From Lepas anatifera (Eukaryota; Arthropoda; Thecostraca; Lepadidae), in NCBI GenBank assembly GCA_034440635.1, contig JAOTON010001945.1, forward strand, positions 310,001-374,000: a stretch of 64,000 bases of DNA. Reading direction: 5' to 3'. The position numbers and the translations under genes are program-made. Shown piece after piece: positions 22,540-31,147 of the stretch. The first letter of the stretch is position 1. Each line of letters opens with the position of its first letter. The notes below the pieces were generated by a model that saw only the letters and a program-made list of their open reading frames with translations, was not told where the DNA came from and searched no databases.

Positions 22540-25150
22540 GTAACTGTGCTCATCAGGGACACCTATGCTCTCTGGAGGGGCCTTTGCTTCGATGAGGCAC
22601 CTGTGCCACCTAGGGGCGCCTTCGCTCCCCAATGGACGCGACCTAGCTATCCAGGGGCATCTTTGCTGTTCTGGGGGTGCCTTTGATACCCAGTGCCCAA
22701 GGGGAGCTTTTTCTTATCCAGGTTCACCTTGGTATTGAGGGGCGTATTTTTATTCAAGGTAACCTATACTACCCAGTGGCGCCTACCCTATGCAAGGGGT
22801 GCTTAGGCTATCCAGGGGGCGGCAATTTGCTATACATAGGGCGCCCTTATGCTCTCCATGGGCACCTCATTCAGAGGGTGCCTCTGATATTCAGGGGCGC
22901 TTTTCCTATCAGCAGGGTACCTGTGCCATCTTGGGGCTATTCTTATCAAGGGACGCTGCTGTTATTCAGGAATACCTACACCACTGTCGAGGGTCGCCTT
23001 TGCTACCCAGAGGCGCCTTTACTTCTTAGGAAGTTTGGCGCCCATGCTTTAAGGAGTGCTTTGGCATCGATTGATTGCTCTATTATTGGGCTTAGGTGCG
23101 CGTGAACCTTGAGCTCATGTAGCGCTCATATTGTTGCTAAGGAACGCTCATGCTATCAAAGGGCGCCTTTGCTATCCAGGGCCTCTGTTTTATTCAAGGC
23201 AGTCTGTTCTATCCACGGGCATCTGATATTTCGGGGGCGGTGCCTTGTTCTATCCACGGGCATCTGATATTTCGGGGGCGATGCCTAGGTTATTCAGGAG
23301 GCGGCTTTTTTCTCCACAGGGGCGCACTATTGCTTTCCAGGGGCGCCGTTACTGCCCAGGGGTGTCTTTCTATCCAGGGGCGCATATGCTCTCTAGGTGT
23401 ATTTTTCAATCACAGACATGATTGAAATACATGCCCCTACGTTATCCTGGGGTGCTTTTTGTCTCCGGTAAGGCGCTATTTGTCTCTTCCGGGCACCAGT
23501 TTATCCAAGGGCACCTATGCTGTCCAGAGAAACTTTGTTATCTAGGGCTGCCTTCGCTGTTAAGGGGCACCTTTGCTACCCAAAGGGAGCATTTTACTTT
23601 CCTGGATTGCCTATTTCCATCTAAGGGGCGCATATGCTATCTTGGAGCGCCTTTGCAAACATGGGGCGCACTTTTCTATCCAGGGGCGCCTTTGCACTTG
23701 AGCGGGCGCCTCTGCAATCCAGGAGGAGCCCAAAATAGATGGAGAATAACAATTCTGAAATAAGGCGCTCGAACACTGAAATAAAGTGCCTAATTATCAG
23801 ACAGAGGCACTCATCTGCTGAACGGGGAGGACTGCTGGTTGGTGAGGGCAACGTTCTCGAAAGTGAGGCGCACATACTGAAAAAGGCACCCGGTTGCAGC
23901 GATGGAGCACTAAGCCTTCAGTTATAGGTTAATGAAATGTGGTTAAAGGCAGTTCATGCTCAAATTGAGCGCTCGAGCCCTGTAACAGAGCGGGCGACTG
24001 TCGGACAGGTGTGCCAAACCATACACAGTAGGGCAGCTGAAGATGGAAAGGGACACCTATGATATCCTGGGGGCGCCTGTACTCTCAGGTGAGGCGCTTG
24101 TTTTCTTCTTCAGGCGCCTAGTTTATCCATGGCCGCCTATGCTGTCCAGATAATCTATTTCAAGAAGGGTTAACTTTGCTGCCCAGGGGCGCCTTTCCTA
24201 GCCAAGGGCGCATATTGTATCCGTAGGGCACTTCATCCAGGGGGCGCCTAGGCTATCCAAAGGCGGCTTTTCTATCGAAGGTTTACCTTCCTAGGGGCGC
24301 CTTTGCTACCCAGGGGCGCCTTTGCTGTCCACAGCACTTGTGTTATCCAGGGTTGTCTTTGCTGTCCAGGGGCGCCTTTGCTATCCAAGGGTGCATATGA
24401 CATCCGTAGGGCGCTTTTTCCAGTGGGCGCCTAGGCTATCAAAGGGCGCCTTTTTCTACCCAAGGTAAACATTTTATTTTCCTAAAGCGCATATTTCTAT
24501 CTAAGGGGCGCTTATGCTGTCCAGGGCACCTATGTTACCAAGATTTGCCTTTGCTGCCCAGGGGCGCCTTTCCTAGCCAAGGGCGCATATTGTGTCCGTA
24601 GGGCACTTCATCCAGAGTGCGCCTAGGCTATCCAAAGGCGGCTTTTCTATCGAAGGTTTGCCTTCCTAGGGGCGCCTTTGCTACCCAGGGGCGCCTTTTC
24701 TGTCCACAGCACTTGTGTTATCCAGGGTTGTCTTTGCTGTCCAGGGGTGCCTTTGCTATCCAAGGGTGCATATGACATCCGTAGGGCGCTTTTTCCAGTG
24801 GGCGCCTAGGCTATCAAAGGGCGCCTTTTTCTACCCAAGGTGAGCATTTTATTTTCCTAAAGCGCCTACTTCTATCTAAGGGGCGCTTATGCTATCCAGG
24901 GCACCTATGTTACCAAGATTTGCCTTTGCTGCCCAGGGCGCCTTTCCTAGCCAAGGGCGCATATGATATCCGTAGGGCGCTTCACCAGGGGGCGCCTAGG
25001 CTACCCAGGGGCGCTTCATCCAGGGGGCGCCTAGGCTACTCAGGGGTGCATTAGTTCCCCATGGCGCAATCCTGCTATCTAGTGACGCCTTTTCTTTGCC
25101 GGGGCGCTTTTGTTAGCTTTCTAAATTTCATCTTCAACATTTTACTGGGG
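22540..25150. repeat. 2.6-kb degenerate tandem array of an about 20-bp GC unit
   Basis: Dozens of variants of GGGGCGCCTTTGCTATCCA follow each other head to tail with small indels. An exact 32-bp segment recurs at 23208 and 23249. The open frames through 22677-23763 are translations of this array (repeated YPG/RGA-like words) and not genes. The segment at about 23735-24050 is less repetitive. The last kilobase has a higher-order organisation, listed separately. Confidence 0.85.
24181..25020. repeat. Higher-order repeat, period 375 bp
   Basis: The landmark GCCCAGGGGCGCCTTTCCTA (one G shorter in the third copy) occurs at 24181, 24556 and 24931, exactly 375 bp apart. The sequence between landmarks is nearly identical in the first two units. 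Shared internal text includes TCCAGTGGGCGCCTAGGC and TTTATTTTCCTAAAGCGC. The third unit is partial. Confidence 0.88.
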
Positions 25151-25281
25151 CGCAAAAGACCAGTAAAGGCGTCTAGTGTTTGGGCAGGGGCGCTTTGCCA
25201 TGGTTTTAAGGACTATGTGTTAATTCAAGTGAAATAAGTGGTATCTACCACCTTGGCGCACGAAATGGGTACAGGCGCGCC

Positions 25282-25316
25282 GCTCATATCGGGCGCCTTC
25301 GGCGCCCGATATGAGC
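25282..25316. repeat. Perfect 16-bp-stem hairpin near the hAT-like right end
   Basis: The arm GCTCATATCGGGCGCC, a TTC loop and the exact inverted arm lie about 70 bp inside the right terminus. Subterminal hairpins are common in MITE-like hAT derivatives. As RNA it would also form a strong stem-loop. Confidence 0.85.
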
Positions 25317-25393
25317 TAAGCTATGCTGAGGCGCTTCGGAGCTAAGGGGGGCCCGGGCCCCTGGGCCCCCTTGGATCCGTCACTGCTTGCACT

Positions 25394-25855
25394 TAGCGGC
25401 TCAAACCCTCCCAGCTCCTCCTCCCCTCTTCCCTTCACCCCTACGCCTCACGTCCTCCGGCCTGACCGAGACCCTAAGCCGCGACTCCTGTGGTATGTCA
25501 ACAGAGGCATCGGTGTTTGTTCAAATCTGCTCGGACCGTCTGTAATGGGACGGACACGCCGAATGGTGAAATGCGGTGTCAATCTGTATGGCTATATAAT
25601 CTCGATTGGTAACAGAATTACACAATCCTGTGATGGGTGTGCAGCCATTTTTCTGTTGCAAGTATCGGTTTTGTGCCAAAGTTTTCGCCATAACCTGTAA
25701 ATCAAACGGCCCCCTAAATTGATGACTGAGCGCGACCCTGCGGCCCATCACCAGCTGGGGCAAAAACATCCCATCTTTGAATAGCAGTGTCATCTTGGGG
25801 CTAAAGGTAAAACTCATACATGCGCCAGTCTTTGGCAGAGGGTAGCACTCCCGCT
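25394..25855. other. No gene recognised
   Basis: This is flanking sequence of the hAT-like element. Overlapping frames on both strands (25323-25700 and 25521-25817) carry no recognisable domain. Confidence 0.5.
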
Positions 25856-25859
25856 ACTG

Positions 25860-26548
25860 CCGCAAATGGCACACCATGTGCCAGGTCAAATATAAGAATT
25901 TGACCTGACCCAGGTCAACGGTCTGACCAAACTTAACCTGGTATAGTCATGATGTATATCATTTGACTTGCAGTGACTATACAAACACTTTGGTGACAAA
26001 ATAAAAGTTCTATCTTAGTTTATTCAAAATCTATAGAGTAAAACACCAAAAAATGCTTATTTGACCTAAGGTGACCTTATAAAGGTCACAAGTCAAAATG
26101 TTTGGCATCAACTTCAGAAATGGGCTAAGAGCAGGTCGTAACCGATGTTTGAAGTTGATTCCATCCATACTTACTGAGAAAAGTTCATTTCGTGATTTTC
26201 CCCATGTATTTACAATGGGGAGGTCATGCTCTGCACATGACCTTAGGTCACCAATATAAAAAATCCCGGAACAAATGTTGTAGCTCCTGGTGAGCCCAAT
26301 ATGTGGTATGAGTTTGAACTTGATCGATTAACCCTTCTTTTAGTTATGCGATCCTAAACATTTTTTGAGGTGAGGTGACTTCACCTGGCCTGGTGACCTG
26401 ACCTGATATGACCTTGAGCTGAAATTTTCAGGAAAGATGTAAAAATGATGAAGGAACAGCTAGACCAAGTTTGGCGGTGCTGCGCGCCGCCGTTTTTTTG
26501 GTCACTGGAAAAACCCGAGGGGGGTCTAAAAAGACCCCCACCCGGGCG
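25860..26548. mobile_element. AGGTCA-rich element fragment
   Basis: It holds GACCTGACCCAGGTCA and many other half-sites. It ends with the hairpin GGGGGGTCTAAAAAGACCCCCACC at about 26519-26542, which corresponds to the terminal palindromes of the sister elements. GGCGGTGCTGCGCGCCGCC at about 26474-26492 is the usual nearby hairpin. A TTAA flank is not visible. Confidence 0.6.
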
Positions 26549-26555
26549 AAGGTTC

Positions 26556-27005
26556 AAGGGAATGTGGCACCTTCACAACGTGATTTTAACTGAGATAGCC
26601 AAGTTGTAAAGCAGGTCGGAAAACCCGGTACTCCATATTTCATTTGTCTTGGAACTCGATATTTCCGTAGAAAAAAGCTAAAACCTACCTGACACCAGCC
26701 CCCTCAGCCCCCGTCGCCGGCGGCCATTGTTGTAAGCTACTGGTGTGACAACATATGCTGACGTCACGATGAGCATCAGCCAATCGAAGCCCTTGAAGCG
26801 TTTCAAGTATGGTAGTGGCTGCCAGATCGTGACATCATCCACAGTCTGATATTTATTTCTTTTTCTAGAGGAGTATTTGTAAAAACCAAATATTGAGCTT
26901 ATTGTACATTTTTCAGAGAGATCATGAGTGGTTTCATTATTTTTGACTAAAAGTACGCCTAATTACACTAAATTCCAGGATTCGACCAAGGTACCACATT
27001 CCCTT
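26556..27005 (+). mobile_element. TA-target MITE, copy 3 (450 bp)
   Basis: Its ends are AAGGGAATGTGGCACCTT and GGTACCACATTCCCTT, with an interior matching 4131-4580 over its whole length. TA is present on the right (27006-27007). The left flank reads TC, presumably a mutated TA. Confidence 0.82.
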
Positions 27006-28183
27006 TAACAGGTTCAGTTTTTGGAGTCGAGAGCTTTACTTAACGCCCGCCCCGGTGGGCCTCCGAGCTATCTTCGCCATGGTGGAGGTATTCAAACCAG
27101 TGACGGCGGAACGTCCGAATTTAACCCTCGCCCCACGGGGGCCATCGATGGCCCCCTAAGGTTTTTTCGGGATAGCGGAGAAATGACGAGGCGCAGCACC
27201 GCGGTTGAGGGCTCTATCTCTCACCCCATTATTTTCCCATCATCTCTCAAATTTTTTACCCCGGGTCACCCAAGGTCAGGTCACCAGGCGAGGTCAAGGT
27301 CAAGAACACCTCACTTCAACTTCTGAGCTCTATAAGAGCTACATTTCTTAGTCGATCAATTTGAAACTTCCTACAATTCATGACCCCTGCAGGGTCTACA
27401 TGATGTATATCCGGGATTTTCGATTTCGTGACCTGAGGTCAGGCCACGAGGTGACCTCTCCCATTGGAAAAGCATGGGTTGTCTTATTGTCTAAAGTTGT
27501 CTTATGATCTAAAAGTCACACAAATGATTGCAAATGCTCAGCGTGCTCAGAAAAGCGTTCCGGGACACCCTTTCACGGATCCCAGGGGCCATATTTGCCC
27601 TTTGACCTCTTCAAGGTCATCCAAGGTCACCAGGGGTCAAAAACAGTATTTTGACAACAAATTTTGACCTAAGTAAGCTAGAGCGCTGAATCAAACATCA
27701 TCGTGTATGTCTCGTCACTGGTTTTCATTTGATATACGGCAAGGTCACTTTCTGATCTTTCGAGAACTCTGGTCATATTAGATCACGAGGTGACCTCTGG
27801 AGGTCAAACCAGTGGCGGGAGGTCATGACGTTCCACATAGCGAAAAAAGGGTCTGGAATTTTCCTATCAAATGTACTTTACTAGATCTCAATAGCTCTAA
27901 TTGCATAAGTTTTTGTCAGTGTTCTTAAGCATTGCATATTTTAGTGAAAGTGATGATGATTATTGAGGTTTTTGGGCACCTCAGCTGCTGAGGCTATATA
28001 TGCCCATCGTTATCTGATTAAATCATTTCCAGTGCAACACTGGGTGTGTTAGGACTAAAAGTATAGAATGTAGTTGTGAAGCATGTTCATATGTAGCTAG
28101 TTAAAGAAGAAGAAAAGAAAACGCATCTTTTTAGGTAAGACTGGTTTAGCGTGGGTTGTAGATGATCTGGAACTTGATCTCTT

Positions 28184-28548
28184 TTAAAACTGTAGGACTC
28201 TACTGATGTCTACAGCTGCACTGTCTCCGAGTACGTCAGTCAACGGTGTTGGCGGGGAAAACCTGGTGCGGATTCTACGAATCTGTGCGCAGCCAGCGCA
28301 ATCATCGAGCACATGTTCAATGCTCAGTCGGTTTCCACAGTGAGAGCAGATATTTGGGTCGGAGCCAAAAAGATAGTGAGCGTGTGTTATGTATGTGTGG
28401 CCTATTCTCAACCTGCTCAACGACACTTCCTCCCTTCTGCTCCGCCGATTACTGGACTCCCAGTCCCCTATCCTACATCGCAGGCGTTTTAGTGTGCAGC
28501 TTGGTTCTGCTTCCCATCTTGCCTGACACTCCGCCCTTAAGGCTCGTT
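28184..28548 (-). pseudogene. LINE ORF2 C-terminal zinc-knuckle segment
   Basis: After a frameshift near 28548 the RNase H frame continues as RALRAECQARWEAE, then SLSRLRIGHTYITHAHYLFG and CSHCGNRLSIEHVLDDC, stopping at 28184. The C-x2-C...H-x4-C pattern is the zinc-binding motif found downstream of RNase H in I/R1/Jockey-group ORF2 proteins. It probably contributes to nucleic-acid binding in the retrotransposition complex. Confidence 0.8.
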
Positions 28549-29869
28549 AAATTCTGCTTTCAGGTCACTGTCGGGGACTTTAAACCGATGCATTGGAGGC
28601 TGCGCGCATGCTGCTTTATCAGCTTCGTCTGCCCTCTCGTTTCCCGGCACTCCGACATGGCTTGGAACCCAGAGGAAGCTGATAGTCATCTCTCGCGTAA
28701 AAACAGTTGTCAATAGCCTTTTGATCGCTGGAACAAGCCAGGATGATGATGGGTGGTGTGAATGAAGTGCTGTCAACGAGCTGGCAGAGTCTGTCACTAT
28801 GAGAACTCGGGTCTTAGAGCTGTGGCGTAAGTGTCGTAAAACTCTGAAGATTGCGTAAAGTTCTGTAGTAAAAACTGAGATCGTTAGTGGGAGGCTAAAA
28901 CTCCGGCACGATCCCATGCCTGCGAAGGCACATGCGGCTCCGTCCGACCCCTTAGAGCCATCAGTGTAATAGATAGCATACCCCGCATATGTTTCAATTA
29001 CTTTTAGGGCTAGTTGTTGCAGCTCTACTGGTGGTGTTGTGGTTTTATCGAATCGCAGCAGGTTTGTGTTGCACTCGACAGGAGCGAGTCGCCAGGGTTC
29101 GTGACGTTTGGGGCGCTTCTTTGCTATCGTGCTTAGGTCTATTGTTGATTGTTCAATCCATTCTGAGATTCGCATGCATAGCGCTTTAGAGGAGCTGGCC
29201 CGACCTTCTAAGAATAAATCGATTAGAGAGGGCTCAAATATCCACTTGAATGTTGGGTGGTCTGGGTATTGTCTGATGTTAGCGGCATACGTAAGGCTGA
29301 GACGCTTCCTTCTCAGGTCAAGAGGGGGCTCGTCTGCATCCACCAGTAGGCTGGCCTTACGGGATGTGCGAAAAGCACCTGTGGCGACACGCACGCAGGC
29401 ATGGTGGGCAGAGTCTAGGGGCTGTTTCAGACTGTTCAGGGCACTGTCATACACGGGTGATCCGTAATCTAATACTGATCGAATGAGGGCGCGATATAGC
29501 CGGAGAAGGGTGGCTCTGTCAGCTCCATATGATGTGCGGGATATTACCTTTAGAATGTTCATGCGTTTGAAACACTTGTCTCGGAGCCGTGATATGTGAT
29601 TGGCGTATGTAAGGCGTTTGTCTAGTGTCATCCCTAAAAACTTTGTCTCCATTACGACAGGTACTCTCCTTCCGTACAGTCGGAGGCTAATATTAGGACA
29701 TGAGCGGCGGTGGCAAAAGAGCACACATACAGTTTTATCAGTCGAAAACTTGAAGCCGTTTCTCAGACTCCATGCAGATAGCTGTTCGAGGCATATCTGA
29801 AGTTGTCTCTGGGCTGAAACAGACGTGGAGGTGCTGACCCACACCGCGAAGTCGTCAACAAACAGGGAT
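28537..29869 (-). pseudogene. LINE ORF2: reverse transcriptase motif C through RNase H
   Basis: The frame is open from the SINE-tail insertion down to a stop at 28537. It starts with the end of the reverse transcriptase palm (LFVDDFAVW, both Asp present). Thumb and connection follow (KFLGMTLDKRLTYANHI, LLRLYRALIRSVLDYG). An intact RNase H fold is then visible: YTDGSKGSDGAA (first Asp), TTELYAI (Glu), LIVTDSASSL (Asp) and WVPSHVGVPGNERADEAD (His/Asp). RNase H in the same protein removes the RNA template during cDNA synthesis. An ATG at 29958 exists only because of the SINE insertion and is not a native start. Confidence 0.85.
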
Positions 29870-29881
29870 TTTTCAACTGTC

Positions 29882-29921
29882 TGGGATTTAACGACGCACC
29901 AACTGCCAGGGTCATACGGCC
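29882..29921 (-). mobile_element. 40-bp SINE tail inserted in the LINE, with 12-bp duplication
   Basis: The minus strand carries CGTATGACCCTGGCAGTTGG then TGCGTCGTTAAATC, the 3' tail of the SINE at 8097-8281. Flanking repeats TTTTCAACTGTC (29870-29881) and TTTTCAGCTGTC (29922-29933) are a 12-bp duplication with one difference. Removing the insert and one repeat (52 bp) reconnects the reverse transcriptase frame across motif C. Confidence 0.85.
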
Positions 29922-29933
29922 TTTTCAGCTGTC

Positions 29934-30528
29934 GGTGGCAGAACGCTGCATATGTCATTGATTAAAATCCCGAACAAGGTCACGCTTAAAACCCCACCCT
30001 GGACTACACCGCCCTCCTGGCAGTAGCTTTCAGACAGAGTTACCCACTCTCACTCTGAAATTCCGTTCTTTCATGAAATTGTCAATGAAGTATCCCATGT
30101 GACCTTTGACACCGGCTTTTCTGGTCTTCTCTAAAATTGCGTGTCGCCAGGCCGTGTCGTAAGCCTTCTCAATGTCAAAGAAGACGGCGAAGACGTGTTG
30201 TTTGGAAGAAAACGAACGACGGACTGAGGTATCTAACGAGACAAGATGGTCCGTTGTGCACCGGCCGGCGCGGAAACCACACTGATAATTAGAGAAGAAT
30301 TTGGAGCTTTCCAAATAACACACGAGGCGTGCATTTACCATACGTTCCATAAGTTTGCATACGCTTGAAGTCAGGGAGATAGGTCTGTATTGCAGGGGGT
30401 CGTTACCGTCATTGTCAGGTTTTAAAACCGGGATGATAGTGGCCTCTCTCCATGAACTAGGGAAGTCGTGCGAAACCCATAGCGAGTTGAAGAAAGCCAG
30501 CAGTGACGATAGTGAACTTTCATTAAGA
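29934..30528 (-). pseudogene. LINE ORF2: reverse transcriptase fingers and palm
   Basis: On the minus strand this segment runs from KHLNESSLSSLL through FPSSWREATIIPVLKPD, YRPISLTSSVCKLMERM and motif A VFFDIEKAYDTAW (catalytic Asp present). Motif B follows as VVQGGVLSVTLFGILIND. A frameshift near 30020, just after FRVRVGNS, separates A from B. The upstream part is continued at 30826-31145 across the hAT MITE. Confidence 0.85.
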
Positions 30529-30536
30529 TGTTTGAC

Positions 30537-30817
30537 CAGGGGCGTAGCCAGGATTTCGCTCAGGGAGGGGCGGTGCCCCGAAAAAGGCCCCTGCGACAGC
30601 GCCAAAAGGGCCCTGATGGGTAAAAAGGGCCCTGCTTGTTACAGAATAGAGTGCTGAAGAGGGCATAACAGGGCCCTGTCTGGTATAAAATGCCAAATTT
30701 GGCCACAGAGCATAGTGCGGGCGAGCCGCGCTTCGCGCGGCTCGTGTCCTTAGGGGGGCCCTTCGCGCCCCCAGGGAGGGGCGGCTGTCCCTGCCGCCCC
30801 CCTTGGCTACGCCCCTG
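30537..30817. mobile_element. hAT-like MITE (281 bp) in the LINE reverse transcriptase
   Basis: The ends CAGGGGCGTAGCCAGG and, inverted, CAGGGGCGTAGCCAAGG are flanked by perfect 8-bp repeats TGTTTGAC (30529-30536 and 30818-30825). It includes the hairpin CGAGCCGCGC-TTC-GCGCGGCTCG at 30722-30744. Removing it and one repeat restores the frame DMVKHLNES of the host LINE. No transposase frame is present. Confidence 0.93.
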
Positions 30818-30825
30818 TGTTTGAC

Positions 30826-31145
30826 CATGTCAATATGTATGGCATCTGGACCGGCGGCTGTACTCCTCGACCGTGAGAGTGCTATTTGAAGCTCTCCAAG
30901 AGAGAAAGGCTCATTGCATTCGAATTCTTCCGCTGAGCTGAAATTTACTGGTATGCGCTCCTTCTGCTGTTTGTATCGTTTGAACCTGGGATCGGTACAG
31001 CCCGACTGTCAGCGGGCAGCCCAGGCCCTTCCGAAAGCATTTGCGACATCAGCAGGGTTAGTGATGTCGCCAGTGGGGCCAGAGAGCACTGGCAGCGATG
31101 TAGCAGAACTACGGCCGGATAGGCGATGCACTCGGCGCCAGATTG
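30826..31145 (-). pseudogene. LINE ORF2: linker between endonuclease and reverse transcriptase, distal part
   Basis: Reading away from the TA element, the frame gives TIWRRVHRLSGRSSATSLPV, then AFGRAWAAR, a TGA near 31009, and onward in the same frame. It continues QQKERIPVNFSSAEEFE...LSRSRSTAAGPDAIHIDMVK. The only lesion here is that single nonsense codon. The segment links the endonuclease region to the reverse transcriptase. Confidence 0.8.
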
Positions 31146-31147
31146 TA

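Larger units (their letters stand above)
19751..25385. mobile_element. hAT-like element, 5.6 kb, perfect 8-bp target duplication
   Basis: Terminal inverted repeats CAGTGACGGATCTAGG and, inverted at the right end, CAGTGACGGATCCAAGG are flanked by perfect 8-bp repeats CTTGCACT (19743-19750 and 25386-25393). This is the hAT pattern. The interior has a nested hAT MITE (19838-20342), the GGCCCCTGAGC satellite core, an AGGTCA element (about 21480-22230) and a long tandem array (22540-25150). No transposase frame was recognised, so it appears non-autonomous and was built up by secondary insertions and repeat expansion. Confidence 0.83.

Noticed and set aside
22677..23763. Chain of open reading frames of 79-142 codons on the plus strand
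   Set aside because: They run through the GGGGCGCC tandem array and translate its units. Neighbouring frames are also open. There is no conserved domain.
24181..25020. Regular repeats resembling a CRISPR array
   Set aside because: The units are degenerate, directly abutting, without unique spacers of constant size, and the genome is eukaryotic.
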